From a bacterium (GTDB taxonomy: Bacteria; Zixibacteria; MSB-5A5; GN15; FEB-12): a stretch of DNA of 53,365 bases. This document shows, piece by piece, positions 25,721 to 34,540 of this stretch (positions within the stretch are counted from its first letter, which is position 1; each line of letters begins with the position of its first letter). The stretch covers positions 1 through 53,365 of the forward strand of contig JAUWIB010000066.1 in assembly GCA_030605565.1 (NCBI GenBank), written 5' to 3'. The translations under genes and the position numbers were made by a program. The notes beneath the pieces are model-generated. The model had not been told where the DNA came from and searched no databases. It worked only from the letters and a program-made list of their open reading frames with translations.

Positions 25721-26791
25721 CTATTGCAAACGGTTTCTTGCCTGGGCCGCCTCGGTTGTCGATGGCTCCTTGCGCCAGTCGGCGAAGCTATCGACGAATC
25801 CCAGGAGGATCATGGTTCCGAACGCGGCCGTCGCCGCCAAGAGGCTCACGAACTGCGTCAAAAACAGCAGCATATAGAAACTGAACCTCAATAGCGGCGG
25901 CAAACTCAGCTTGTTCATATAATACTCGATCAGCGCTAGCCCGGCAATACAATAGTGGAGCGCCAAAATGGCCAGTATATTGTCTGCGACCAACTGGGCG
26001 GTATCGTTGCCCAGCAAACGAGCCAGAATGGTGACAGCTACCACCGGCGTAAAAGCAAACGGCACCCGCCACCGACTGAACGGCGCCCAGAACCGCCGCC
26101 AGGGATGACGTCGATTGACCACGTAGGCGAAGACCAGGAAACCCAGACCGAATTCCACCAGAGCGCCAAGTACCGTGAAGGCGGGAATAAGTCTCACCAT
26201 CACTCCGAACAGTTTCCCGGCCTGGGCCAAAACATCCTGAGTGGTCTCCTCAGTGAATCCGAGGGAGCGGTAAATCGGTTCCATCTCGGCCAATACCCGT
26301 GGGACTGCCTGACTGGTTTGGTCCATCATAGGAGCCCAGTAGCTGAAGAGTTGAGCGGTGAAAAACAACACCACGACTCCCGCACCAATCAGATAGGTGC
26401 GACCGGGGTGGTGGCCGTCTCTGCACATCCGTCCCACGATTACACCGCCGAGAAGAAACATGCTGCAGCCGGTCAGCACCGACCAGATGTCGGTCAGGCC
26501 GGTGGACAGAAAACCAAGCACGAACGCCGCCACCGCACTGCTCCACAGCAGGTAGGTGTGGCGCTCAAAGGCCAACTCGGCTATTCCGTAAAAGAAGTAA
26601 ATGGCAGCAAAATACAAGATGGTCGAGACCAACAGTCCCACCAACGGTGTCAACTGACCAAGAATTGGGCCATAGGTCAACACTACGAAGACGGGGAATG
26701 CCATCGCCGTGAAGTAGCAACTCAAACGGCGGCCGGAGGTCAACTGCTCGACCGCGGCCGTCGAGATGGGTTTTTCACCTATAAGATTCAC
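25721..26791 (-). CDS. DUF2232 (YybS-like) polytopic membrane protein
   Basis: 356 residues with about eight hydrophobic helices across residues 25-330. The content and position between rpsR and rplI fit the DUF2232/YybS family, which often lies beside these ribosomal genes; its function is unknown (an ECF-transporter-like membrane fold has been suggested for relatives). It overlaps the end of rpsR by 17 bases and is followed by rplI after 18. A short cytoplasmic, charged C-terminus (WRKEPSTTEAAQARNRLQ) ends the protein. The family call relies on context as much as sequence. Confidence 0.75.
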   Translation of the reverse strand: MNLIGEKPISTAAVEQLTSGRRLSCYFTAMAFPVFVVLTYGPILGQLTPLVGLLVSTILYFAAIYFFYGIAELAFERHTYLLWSSAVAAFVLGFLSTGLTDIWSVLTGCSMFLLGGVIVGRMCRDGHHPGRTYLIGAGVVVLFFTAQLFSYWAPMMDQTSQAVPRVLAEMEPIYRSLGFTEETTQDVLAQAGKLFGVMVRLIPAFTVLGALVEFGLGFLVFAYVVNRRHPWRRFWAPFSRWRVPFAFTPVVAVTILARLLGNDTAQLVADNILAILALHYCIAGLALIEYYMNKLSLPPLLRFSFYMLLFLTQFVSLLAATAAFGTMILLGFVDSFADWRKEPSTTEAAQARNRLQ

Positions 26792-27008
26792 TCTCGAACG
26801 CCATTATGGCCAGGATGCGTGCTCTCTTGACTGCCTTGGTCAGCTTCCGCTGATGACGTGCACAGTTGCCGGAGATGCGACGAGGGATTATTTTCCCGCG
26901 CTCGTTCACAAAGCGACGGAGTAACCGCTCATCCTTGAAATCGACATAGGCGATCTTATTTTCGCAGAAGCGACATATCTTTCGTCTTCTCATTCTCATG
27001 TCAAACAT
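26775..27008 (-). CDS. rpsR: 30S ribosomal protein S18
   Basis: 77 residues. The S18 core is complete: RRRKICRFCENKIAYVDFKDERLLRRFVNERGKIIPRRISGNCARHQRKLTKAVKRARILAIMAF. A CxxC pair (C12/C15) with C49 and a nearby His resembles the zinc-binding form of S18, so this copy may bind zinc. The ATG at 27008 has AAAGGA eight bases upstream. Unlike the usual rpsF-ssb-rpsR order, no ssb gene lies between it and rpsF. Confidence 0.95.
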   Translation of the reverse strand: MFDMRMRRRKICRFCENKIAYVDFKDERLLRRFVNERGKIIPRRISGNCARHQRKLTKAVKRARILAIMAFESESYR

Positions 27009-27092
27009 GCCTACAGTCCTTTCTATGGAAGTAACCGATAGTGTACTTTAGTTGCCGGCTGTTTTCAGTGCCGATACGCACAAATCTGTCGG

Positions 27093-27914
27093 TCATAACT
27101 CTTCTTCCTCGCGATAAACCTCTTCATCTGCCGTTTTGCTTTCGGTAGCAGCCGGTTTAGAAACAGGTGGCTGCGCGGGAGGCGCCGGTATTGTCGGTTC
27201 GGGTTTGACCGTAGGAGGCGCTGGTTCTGGTTCTACCTTAGGAGCCTCCGGCGCCGGCTCAGTTGCTGCGGGAGCCGCTGGTGCTGGAGGAGTGAATGGG
27301 GCCTTCTCAGCGGGGGCGGCAGCTGGAGGGGTGACTGGGGCCTTCTCAGCGGGGGCGGCAGCCGGAGGAGTGAATGGGGCCTTCTCAGCGGGAGCGGCTG
27401 CCGGAGAAGCGGCGGGGGCTTTCTCAACTGGAGCGGCTGTCGGAGCATCGGCAGGGGCTTTCTCAGCGGGGGCGGCTGCCGGAGCGGGTGATCGTTCAGC
27501 CGGTTTGCCGGCCTCCGGCCTGCCCCGGTCGCGACCTGAATCGCGACGACCATAAGGCCGGTCGGAACGGCTACCTCGCGGTCGGTACCGGAAGTCATCA
27601 GTTGGTGGGGCATCCTTATCCGGCACCGGGCCTTCAAAGACAATAGTCAGATGCCGCATGTAGGCCTCATCCAGCCGCATGTGGTGATCCAACTGAGACA
27701 CGACCGTTTTCGGCGCCTCAAAGATGAAGTTGGCGTAGTAGCCCTGGGTCAGCTTGTTGATGGCATACGCCAGTCGACGCGTACCCATGCGGTTTTCATA
27801 CACGATCTTCCCGCCGGCCTCGGTGATAATGTCGGTTACCGCCTTGACGTGACGATCGATCGTTGCGTCGTCGGTTTGAGGGTTGACAATGAAAGTGGTT
27901 TCGTAAAGTGCCAT
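27093..27914 (-). CDS. rpsF: 30S ribosomal protein S6 with a long Ala/Pro-rich C-terminal extension
   Basis: 273 residues, against about 95-140 for ordinary S6. Residues 1-95 are a normal S6 domain (ALYETTFIVNP, RMGTRRLAYAINKLTQGYY, HMRLDEAYMRHLTI). It is followed by a basic Arg/Gly/Asp stretch (about 108-140), then five tandem 13-residue repeats of the form AP[AV]EKAP-x4-AA (residues 148-212), and a Pro/Glu-rich end terminating in YREEEEL. Some S6 proteins have acidic tails (E. coli RimK adds glutamates to S6), so the terminal EEEEL is suggestive. The extension is probably disordered. I saw no frameshift that would make it an artefact. Confidence 0.93.
   Translation of the reverse strand: MALYETTFIVNPQTDDATIDRHVKAVTDIITEAGGKIVYENRMGTRRLAYAINKLTQGYYANFIFEAPKTVVSQLDHHMRLDEAYMRHLTIVFEGPVPDKDAPPTDDFRYRPRGSRSDRPYGRRDSGRDRGRPEAGKPAERSPAPAAAPAEKAPADAPTAAPVEKAPAASPAAAPAEKAPFTPPAAAPAEKAPVTPPAAAPAEKAPFTPPAPAAPAATEPAPEAPKVEPEPAPPTVKPEPTIPAPPAQPPVSKPAATESKTADEEVYREEEEL
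27279..27473 (-). repeat. Five tandem 39-bp repeats inside rpsF
   Basis: Five in-frame 39-base units encode residues 148-212 of S6: APAEKAPADAPTA, APVEKAPAASPAA, APAEKAPFTPPAA, APAEKAPVTPPAA and APAEKAPFTPPAP. The last three are nearly identical in DNA as well, so this array probably expands and contracts between strains. Confidence 0.9.
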
Positions 27915-27982
27915 CAGGTATCCTCCCTGTGGACGTTGGTTAAGGGTTCTAACGGCTTAGCCCTGGATATTGGGTAGTTGAG

Positions 27983-28555
27983 CTAAGCAGGGTTTACATT
28001 ATATTTTGACATCGCCTCATCCAGACGATGGTCTATGGCGAACAATACCGCCTCGGCGGCGGTGGCGATCATTTTCTCTTTCGGTTCGATCTCCTCGGTG
28101 TCAAAGCGACTCAACACAAAGTCGGCGCTGTCTGTATTATCGGGTGGCGGCCCGATTCCCAAACGCAGCCGTGGGAAGTTCTCGGTCTCAAGTGTCTCGA
28201 TGATCGAGGCCAACCCGTTGTGGCCGCCATCGGAACCGTCGCTGCGGAACCTGAGGCGTCCCAACGGCAGGTTGAAATCATCGAGGACCACTAACATCTG
28301 CGGCGGCGTCAACTCGTTCCGCTGTAAAAGAGCCTCAACTGCCCGCCCCGAGCGGTTCATCAAAAGCCGCGGCAGGGCCAGAAGCAGTTCCTGCTCACCG
28401 TGGGATGCGCACGCCCAGTCATACTCGGTAGTCGCCGGTTGGGTTTTGGCTCTAAGGCCTTCGGCTACTCGCCGCACCACTTCAAAGCCGACATTATGGC
28501 GCGTGGCGGCATAGGCCGCGCCGATATTTCCCAGTCCGACAACGAGTGACAACAT
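27983..28555 (-). CDS. pth: Peptidyl-tRNA hydrolase
   Basis: 190 residues from the ATG at 28555; this start gives the family N-terminus LSLVVGLGNIG and a sixteen-codon upstream extension is rejected. Pth frees tRNA from dropped-off peptidyl-tRNA. The active-site residues are N10 (GLGN), the catalytic H20 (ATRHNVGFE), an Asn in LMNRSG, an Asp in VVLDDFNLPLGRLR and GGHNGL, matching E. coli N10, H20, N68, D93 and N114. It is the first recognisable gene of the long minus-strand operon running down to 21676. rpsF follows after 68 bases. Confidence 0.96.
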   Translation of the reverse strand: MLSLVVGLGNIGAAYAATRHNVGFEVVRRVAEGLRAKTQPATTEYDWACASHGEQELLLALPRLLMNRSGRAVEALLQRNELTPPQMLVVLDDFNLPLGRLRFRSDGSDGGHNGLASIIETLETENFPRLRLGIGPPPDNTDSADFVLSRFDTEEIEPKEKMIATAAEAVLFAIDHRLDEAMSKYNVNPA

Positions 28556-29023
28556 AATATCGCCACCCACCGGCAGCAGACCAGTATAGGAAACCGACCG
28601 CACGATGTCAAGGGTTTTTGGAGGCGGCTCAAAGCCTTGACCTCAGAGCAGAAACGGCGGGTGGCCCGGACGTTCGGATCTATTGAAAAAGCTCCATTTC
28701 TCGTCATCTCTGAAAGCGAAACGCGGCAATCTCCAATTTGTGGTCGGTGTACGTCCCCGTGCGCCAGCATTCGGGGTGAACGCAGTAGACGAGGACGTTC
28801 ACCGCGCACTAACGCACCGTCTTTGTCGCGGTCCCGCTTAAGGGGTGGCCTTGCGTCGCCCCAATGAACGCCACTTGTGGCTGGCGGATACAAGGCCCGC
28901 CGCTGCGCGATAAAAGAAGCAGCATACGAGACAACCTGTCTGGCCACCCGGCTAATTCCTTGACAACGGCGCTCAAAAGTGCTTTAATCGGCTGTCGTTT
29001 TTGACTCGGAGAAAGGAGCCGAC
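28556..29023. other. Non-coding stretch between divergent pth and the acyltransferase-type genes
   Basis: No gene is supported. The part at 28860-28960 (GGATACAAGGCCCGCCGCTGCGCGATAAAAGAAGCAGC...GAGACAACC) is a diverged copy of 2280-2350. The GAACGCAGTAGACGAGGACGTTC at about 28778-28801 is an imperfect inverted repeat. Promoters for both directions must lie here, but none stands out. Confidence 0.5.
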
Positions 29024-30253
29024 TTGCCGCCCGAAGAAAAGACCGGCGTCACTTGTGCCGACCTGTTCGACAAGTGCTACCGGTACAAGATCCCACAGAA
29101 CGTTCGCGATCTGGGCATCTACCCGTACTTTCATCCGGTGCAGTCAGCACCCGGCGATGAAGTGGTCATTGACGGTAGAGAGTGCATCATGGTCGGGTCC
29201 AACAACTACTTGGGTCTGGTCAACCATCCCAAAGTCAAGGAAGCCGCCGCTGAAGCCGCCCGCAAGTATGGTTCCGGATGCACCGGCTCGCGCTTTTTGA
29301 ACGGCACCCTCGATCTGCACCTGGAACTCGAGCACCGTCTGGCCAAATTCATGAAACGCGAGGCGGCTCTGGTATTCTCCACTGGTTTCCAGACGAATTT
29401 GGGCACCATTTCTAGCCTGGTCGGCAAGGGTGACGCACTGTTTATCGACCGCCAGGTCCACGCCTGTATCGTCGACGGCGCCCGCCTCTCTTATGGCAAG
29501 GTTTATAGATTTGCGCACAACAATATGGACGATTTTGAACGGGTCGTCAACAATGTCATCAACAACAACAACCATCGCGGCGGACTTATGGTCGTGGTCG
29601 ACGGCGTCTTTTCCATGGAGGGTGACATTGTCGACCTGCCGCGCCTGGTCGAAGTCGCCCAGCGCTACGGTATTCGGGTGATGGTGGACGATGCTCACTC
29701 CGTCGGTGTCCTGGGGGAGACAGGGGCCGGCACCGCCGAGCACTTCGGCCTGATCGATAAGGTCGATATCACCATGGGAACCTTTTCCAAGTCGTTCGCC
29801 TCGCTCGGCGGTTTTATCGTGGCCGAGGCGGCGGTGATCGAGTGGGTCAAACATACCGCACGGGCGCTGATATTCTCGGCTTCAATACCGCCGGCCAACG
29901 CTGCATCGGTATTGGCGTGTTTGGATATAATCGAATCTGAACCGGAACGCCGGGAGAACCTCTGGAAAAACGCCCGCCGCATGCGGCGGGAATTGGCTGA
30001 TCTCGGTTTCGACGTCGGCCGTACCGAGACGCCGATCGTGCCGATTGTAATCGGCGATGATCTGGAAGCGTTCGTTTTCTGGAAAGCGCTGTTCGATCGC
30101 GGCGTCTTCACCAATCCGGTAGTCTCACCCGCTGTGCCGCCGGGACGGGCAATGATCCGCACATCGTACACCGCTACCCACACCGATGAACAACTCGACC
30201 GGGTGGTCGAGATCGTCGCCGAAGTCGGCCGCGAAAAAGGTCTCATCTCGTAA
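29024..30253 (+). CDS. Serine palmitoyltransferase-like PLP enzyme (alpha-oxoamine synthase family)
   Basis: 409 residues, cytosolic. It belongs to the family that joins an acyl-CoA to an amino acid with loss of CO2. The PLP lysine is K256 (TFSKSFASLGG); H146 (DRQVHACI) would stack on the cofactor, and D222/H225 (DDAHSVG) complete the site. The N-terminal PYFHPVQSAPGDEVVIDGRECIMVGSNNYLGL and the KYGSGCTGSRFLNGT segment match bacterial serine palmitoyltransferases more closely than 2-amino-3-ketobutyrate ligase or 8-amino-7-oxononanoate synthase, as I remember them. The TTG start at 29024 is preceded by AAAGGAG. The next gene, five bases on, is an N-acyltransferase-like protein, consistent with sphingoid-base synthesis and acylation. 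Confidence 0.85.
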   Translation: MPPEEKTGVTCADLFDKCYRYKIPQNVRDLGIYPYFHPVQSAPGDEVVIDGRECIMVGSNNYLGLVNHPKVKEAAAEAARKYGSGCTGSRFLNGTLDLHLELEHRLAKFMKREAALVFSTGFQTNLGTISSLVGKGDALFIDRQVHACIVDGARLSYGKVYRFAHNNMDDFERVVNNVINNNNHRGGLMVVVDGVFSMEGDIVDLPRLVEVAQRYGIRVMVDDAHSVGVLGETGAGTAEHFGLIDKVDITMGTFSKSFASLGGFIVAEAAVIEWVKHTARALIFSASIPPANAASVLACLDIIESEPERRENLWKNARRMRRELADLGFDVGRTETPIVPIVIGDDLEAFVFWKALFDRGVFTNPVVSPAVPPGRAMIRTSYTATHTDEQLDRVVEIVAEVGREKGLIS

Positions 30254-30258
30254 GATCC

Positions 30259-31386
30259 ATGGCAGCTATCAGTATTGTCGAAGTTGAGTCGGCGGCGAGG
30301 TTGAATGATTTCATCGACCTGCCCAACCGACTGTACGGTAATGACCCCAATTACGTCACACCGCTGAAGTCAGAACGGCTGGAGTTCTTCGACCGCGACA
30401 AGAACCCGTTTTATCGGGCCGCCAAAACCAAGCTGTTTCTGGCCGAACGAGACGGCGAGATTGTCGGTCGTATCGCAACCTGCATCAATTTCGCGCACAA
30501 CGAATACCATGAGGAACAAACGGGGTTCTTCGGGTTCTTCGACTGTGTTGATGATATCGAAGTCGCGTCGAGTCTTCTCAAGACAGCCATGATCCAACTC
30601 AAGCGTGAAAACATGGAGCGGATGCGTGGTCCCATGAACTTCTCCACCAACCATGAATGCGGTTTCCTGGTTGAGGGATTCGACTCGCCGCCGGTGGTGA
30701 TGATGACCTATAACCCGCCCTATCTGCCACGGCTGGCGGAAAAATTCGGCCTCAAGAAGGTGATGGACCTTCTGGCTTACAAACTCACCCAGGATGATCC
30801 CATACCCGAACGGGTGCAGAAGATCGTCGAGAAACTGCGCAAGCGCGCCAGGATCACCGTCCGCAATCTCAACATGCGCGATTTCGAGAACGAAGTGCAG
30901 AAGGTTCGGAAAATCTACAACGAAGCCTGGGAGCACAACTGGGGTTTTGTTCCCATGACCGAGGACGAGTTCAACCACCTGTCTAAGGGTCTCAAGCAAA
31001 TTGTGGAACCGGAATTGATCTTCATCGCCGAACACGAAGGCCGACCGGTCGGCTTTCTGATGGCCGTGCCTGATGTCAACCAGGCGCTGATACATCTCAA
31101 GGGGAAGCTGATGCCGGTGGGGCTGTTCAAACTGCTTTGGCACACGAAAGTCAGCAACAAGATCGACGGCATCCGGGTGATCACGTTAGGCGTGGTGCCG
31201 GAGTTTCGCAAACGCGGGCTGGACTCGATTCTGTATGTTGATATCCACAATCGCGGCATCGAAAGAGGCTATCGTTGGGCCGAGCTTTCGTGGATACTTG
31301 AGACCAATGAACTGATGCGTAGCGCCATCGAACAGATGGGCGCCGACCTGTACAAACGCTACCGCATCGTCGAAATGCCGCTGTAA
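30259..31386 (+). CDS. GNAT-fold N-acyltransferase, YghO/bacterial ceramide synthase-like
   Basis: 375 residues. The C-terminal half has a GNAT acyl-CoA-binding pattern: ELIFIAEHEGRPVGFLMAVPDVNQAL, IRVITLGVVPEFRKRGLDSILYVDIHNRGIERGYRWAELSWILETNELM (about 290-350), where V-x-P-E-F-R-K-R-G-L is the CoA pyrophosphate loop. The N-terminal half (FIDLPNRLYGNDPNYVTPLKSERLEFFDRDKNPF) is the opening of the YghO-like family, to which the Caulobacter bacterial ceramide synthase also appears to belong. Following a serine-palmitoyltransferase-like gene by five bases, it is a good candidate for attaching the N-acyl chain to the sphingoid base. The substrate is inference. Confidence 0.75.
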   Translation: MAAISIVEVESAARLNDFIDLPNRLYGNDPNYVTPLKSERLEFFDRDKNPFYRAAKTKLFLAERDGEIVGRIATCINFAHNEYHEEQTGFFGFFDCVDDIEVASSLLKTAMIQLKRENMERMRGPMNFSTNHECGFLVEGFDSPPVVMMTYNPPYLPRLAEKFGLKKVMDLLAYKLTQDDPIPERVQKIVEKLRKRARITVRNLNMRDFENEVQKVRKIYNEAWEHNWGFVPMTEDEFNHLSKGLKQIVEPELIFIAEHEGRPVGFLMAVPDVNQALIHLKGKLMPVGLFKLLWHTKVSNKIDGIRVITLGVVPEFRKRGLDSILYVDIHNRGIERGYRWAELSWILETNELMRSAIEQMGADLYKRYRIVEMPL

Positions 31387-31516
31387 AGGCCACTGATCAC
31401 CAACGTCAATTACGGGCATCACAACAACCTCATGCTGAGCGCAGTCGAAGGCGATAAATCGCTTTTTTGCGCTACGCGCGTCCCCCCAACCTCACCCTGA
31501 GCATCCAGTCCCGTAG

Positions 31517-31542
31517 GTCGGAACCCCCTTGCGGGTTCCGAC
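31517..31542. repeat. Perfect 10-bp-stem hairpin repeat (GTCGGAACCC)
   Basis: GTCGGAACCC, loop CCTTGC, GGGTTCCGAC. A variant with a 9-bp stem (GTCGAAACC, CCTGC, GGTTTCGAC) is at 34314-34336, both preceded by GTAG. Confidence 0.8.
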
Positions 31543-31663
31543 TCTCAAATCACTCACCAGAGTCCCGTGTCGGGATACCTGAGCTCTCGACATGTTGTCG
31601 GAACCTCATCCGTCGACTCCGCTCCGGACGACCCCTTCGGGGCAGGGGTTCCAACCTACGAAG

Positions 31664-31696
31664 CTGGATTCCGGGTCAAAGCCCGGAATGACAGAG
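31664..31696. repeat. 33-bp repeat with ATTCCGGG hairpin, copy 1
   Basis: Identical over 33 bases to 34541-34573. ATTCCGGG and CCCGGAAT form an 8-bp stem around TCAAAG, followed by GACAGAG. Confidence 0.9.
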
Positions 31697-31905
31697 GTGG
31701 ACCGACTGGCGGCGGGGAAATGGGTTCGTTTTGTGTATTTGTATATTCGGATAATAGGATCGGTGGTGATTACGAGGCCGGCATGAGTTGGCGGTGATGT
31801 GCGCAGCGGTCTGTTTTGTACAGGTAGTCATTGGGCCGATCCTTTTGCTAACGGACGTACAGTCGCATTTTGGAAGGGATTGGTGGTGTTTGTGAGTGAA
31901 AGCAG

Positions 31906-31959
31906 GGCAGGTCTGTCCGCAGACCTGCCGATGGTGGCGGGTTCGAAGACGGACCCGCC
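31906..31959. repeat. Double hairpin repeat, copy 1
   Basis: GGCAGGTCTG/TCCG/CAGACCTGCC (31906-31929) followed by GGCGGGT...ACCCGCC (31936-31959), the latter containing GAAGACGGACC. The partner is at 34092-34138. Confidence 0.85.
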
Positions 31960-32129
31960 CTACTACTTGTTTGGGACGGGCATTCAATCGGGGGAAGAGC
32001 CACCCACAACAAATCTGAGGGTGCCACCCAAGCTGCCAATTGCGACCATTGTTATTGTTGACTATGCCGTCACTATCCGCGCATTGAATAGTAGAAACGA
32101 GCAGAAATCTGGATGTGGAGGATTTGCTC

Positions 32130-33974
32130 ATGAAAAGCTCGGTGTTTCTTCTGATAATCTGTCTGGTCGCACTCGTCAGTGCCAGCGCACAGGTTCCGTA
32201 TGTTGTCTCGACGAATCCCGGCCAGAACGAACTAAACGTAGCCAGCGGCTCGGTGATCTCGGTCGCGTTCGATGTTGATATGGATCCGTCGAGCATTACG
32301 GCGTCGAGCTTCCTGGTCTACGGCGATCTAACGGGTTGGTATGAGGGCCCGATCTCCTACGACAGTGCAACCAGGACCGCGACGTTCGATCCCGCCACTG
32401 TCTTCATCGCTGGTGAACGTGTCGTGGTTGTTCTCACGCCGGGCGTTCGTTCGGCCGGTGCGGTATCCATCGAAGAACCGCACGTCTGGACATTCACGAT
32501 TGCTACCGAGGAATCAGCCGGTGATTTTGTGGTCTACGACCCGCTTTCGGCCGGCGCTTTCACCAAAGCGATTCACGCTGCCGATCTCACCGGTAATGGT
32601 CAACTCGATCTGATCACGGCCAACCAGTATGGTAATTCAATCTCAGTTTGGCTGAACCTGGGGGGCGGCGCCTTCTCCACACGGATCGACTATGCGGTGG
32701 GTGGCCAACCGGTTGACGTGACCGCGGCTGATTTTGACGGTAACGGTTTCAACGATCTGGCCGTTGTTATAAAGGACCGGGATTCGATGGTGATCTTTAC
32801 CAACGTAGCCTTCGGAGTTCTCTCCCTCTCCGCGAGCTACCTGGTAGGTGATCGACCAACTGCTGTGACGGCAGGTGATTTCAACGGTGACGGTGCGATC
32901 GATCTTGCCGTGGCCAATTCGGGCTCCCACGACGTGTCGATCTTCCAGAACTACGGCACAGGGGACTTCTACCCTTGGGGTCGGTTCTCGGTGGGACCGG
33001 CGTCAGGACCATACTCAATTGTCGCCGCCGACTTCAACAACGACGGCGCTCTCGACCTCGCCACCGGTAACGCCGGCTCGGGGGATGCTGCCATACTGTT
33101 CGGCAATGGCGATGGAACCTTCGGAGCATTCTTCAGCTTTGAAATGGGCGGTTTCTCAGGGGCCGTCGAAGCCGCCGATTTCAACGGCGATGGCTGGGTC
33201 GATCTGGTAACAGCCAACTCCGGACCCAACGACTTGACGGTGCGGCTCAATCAGGGCGACTCGACCTTCAGCGACGCGGCCAGCTATCCCGCCGGTGATA
33301 CACCTTACGCTGTGGCTGTCGGCGATCTTGATTCTGACGGTGACATCGATCTGGCTGCTGCCGGGAGCATCGACAGTTCCGTGACAGTTTATCTGAACGA
33401 CGGGTCCGGCGTCTTCGAACTCTTTAACACTTATACAGTCGGCAATGGACCCAACGGCATTGTCGCCGCCGATCTGGACTCTGACGGCCATCTTGATCTG
33501 GCCACCGCCAACTGGGTTTCCAGCGACGTATCGCTGCTGTACTGGCTGATGTGCGTCGACTCCGACGGCGACCGATTTGGCGACCCCGGACACCCTGAGA
33601 ACGAGTGTCCGACAGACAATTGTCCCTATACCTACAATCCCGATCAAGCAGATGTGGACGGTGATGGGGTCGGAGACGCTTGTGACAACTGCCCGGAGAT
33701 ACCCAACCCCGAACAGGCCGACAGCGATGGTGATGGCGTGGGTGATGCCTGCTGTTGTCAGATTATTGGAGATGTCAACTTTGACGGGAATCCTGTGCCC
33801 GACATTTCCGATCTGCTGTATCTGATTGATTACATGTTTCGTGACGGCCCGCCCCCGATCTGTTATCTGAATGCGAACGTGAACGGCGTCGGTCGTTGGC
33901 AAGTAGATATTGCCGACCTGGTTTTCCTGATCGATTACATGTTCAACGGCGGCCACCCTCCGTATGATTGCTGA
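32130..33974 (+). CDS. Secreted FG-GAP/VCBS-repeat protein with TSP3 and dockerin-like repeats
   Basis: 614 residues from the ATG at 32130, which has GGAGG eight bases upstream and gives a clean signal peptide (1-21); a GTG five codons earlier is rejected. Next is a SbsA-type Ig-like domain (about 24-125, [28 protein letters not shown]). Then come about seven FG-GAP/VCBS repeats (about 145-475), each with a D-x-[ND]-x-D-G calcium loop such as [18 protein letters not shown]. These form a beta-propeller used for adhesion or binding. Two or three thrombospondin-type-3 Ca-binding repeats follow (about 478-545, [23 protein letters not shown]), then two dockerin-like repeats (about 546-612, IGDVNFDG...[13 protein letters not shown]). 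It is bracketed by intergenic hairpin repeats. No enzymatic domain is seen. Confidence 0.88.
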   Translation: MKSSVFLLIICLVALVSASAQVPYVVSTNPGQNELNVASGSVISVAFDVDMDPSSITASSFLVYGDLTGWYEGPISYDSATRTATFDPATVFIAGERVVVVLTPGVRSAGAVSIEEPHVWTFTIATEESAGDFVVYDPLSAGAFTKAIHAADLTGNGQLDLITANQYGNSISVWLNLGGGAFSTRIDYAVGGQPVDVTAADFDGNGFNDLAVVIKDRDSMVIFTNVAFGVLSLSASYLVGDRPTAVTAGDFNGDGAIDLAVANSGSHDVSIFQNYGTGDFYPWGRFSVGPASGPYSIVAADFNNDGALDLATGNAGSGDAAILFGNGDGTFGAFFSFEMGGFSGAVEAADFNGDGWVDLVTANSGPNDLTVRLNQGDSTFSDAASYPAGDTPYAVAVGDLDSDGDIDLAAAGSIDSSVTVYLNDGSGVFELFNTYTVGNGPNGIVAADLDSDGHLDLATANWVSSDVSLLYWLMCVDSDGDRFGDPGHPENECPTDNCPYTYNPDQADVDGDGVGDACDNCPEIPNPEQADSDGDGVGDACCCQIIGDVNFDGNPVPDISDLLYLIDYMFRDGPPPICYLNANVNGVGRWQVDIADLVFLIDYMFNGGHPPYDC

Positions 33975-34017
33975 TGACTCGGTGCTGTACAGTTGCTTTG
34001 GTCCCAATGCGGCGCGC

Positions 34018-34082
34018 AAATGGGTTCGTTTTATGTATTTTTATAATCGCTTAACAGAATCAATGGTGATTACGAGTCATCC
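34018..34082. repeat. Imperfect 65-bp direct repeat, copy 2 (partner 31719-31785)
   Basis: Both copies begin AAATGGGTTCGTTTT, continue with an AT-rich TATTT...TAAT segment and end GGTGGTGATTACGAG or a one-base variant. They bracket the FG-GAP protein gene in the same orientation. Confidence 0.75.
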
Positions 34083-34091
34083 CGTAGGGTA

Positions 34092-34138
34092 GGTCTGTCC
34101 GCAGACCCGCCAACAAAGGCGGGTCCGAAGACGGACCC
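34092..34138. repeat. Double hairpin repeat, copy 2
   Basis: GGTCTG/TCCG/CAGACC (34092-34107) then GGGTCCG/AAGA/CGGACCC (34121-34138). Partner of 31906-31959. Confidence 0.85.
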
Positions 34139-34452
34139 ACCCTACGAAGAACAGACCAGGAGCCGGCCGGGGCGGGCAGGTTGTCGGTGGAAAAACATTT
34201 CGGGGTTCCTGAGCCATAGTGGTCATGGGGCTAGTCCTTTTATAGACCGATGTACAGGCGTATTGTCCGTGGAATTGGTATGTTTTTGGGACGGTTGAAG
34301 TGTCCAACCGTAGGTCGAAACCCCTGCGGTTTCGACACCGGCGCAGCCGGTTCTTTGGTTTTGTCTTGTCGGTCGAAGATGTCGAAACCTGCCCTTCGAC
34401 TGTGCTCAGGGCAGGCTCGGCTCCTGACCTACTACAACTGACACACGGGTAC

Positions 34453-34529
34453 CCCACCCAGAGGCTTTGCGCCGGGTGGGTTTATTCATTATTACTGAAG
34501 AACCCACCTGTCGCTTCGCTTTAGGTGGG
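34453..34529. repeat. Two adjacent CCCACC-type hairpins
   Basis: CCCACCC/GGGTGGG (34453-34480, followed by TTTATT) and CCCACCT/AGGTGGG (34503-34529) lie 22 bases apart. Relatives are at 1440-1466 and 21526-21552. Confidence 0.75.
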
Positions 34530-34540
34530 GTACCGAAGAA

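Larger units (their letters stand above)
31387..32129. other. Non-coding stretch made of intergenic hairpin repeats
   Basis: No convincing gene. It holds perfect hairpins at 31517-31542 (GTCGGAACCC/GGGTTCCGAC), 31668-31689 (ATTCCGGG/CCCGGAAT), 31906-31929 (GGCAGGTCTG/CAGACCTGCC) and 31936-31959 (GGCGGGT/ACCCGCC). Segments at 31664-31696, 31719-31785, 31828-31895 and 31906-31965 have counterparts on the other side of the next gene (34541-34573, 34018-34082, 34219-34290, 34092-34145). Confidence 0.7.

Noticed and set aside
27093-27914. S6 tail as a frameshift or assembly artefact
   Set aside because: The repeats keep the frame, codon use stays consistent, and the protein ends in an S6-like acidic tail.
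31799-32278. Open frame across the repeat stretch and the FG-GAP gene start
   Set aside because: It runs through hairpin repeats and then overlaps the signal peptide of the real gene in another frame.
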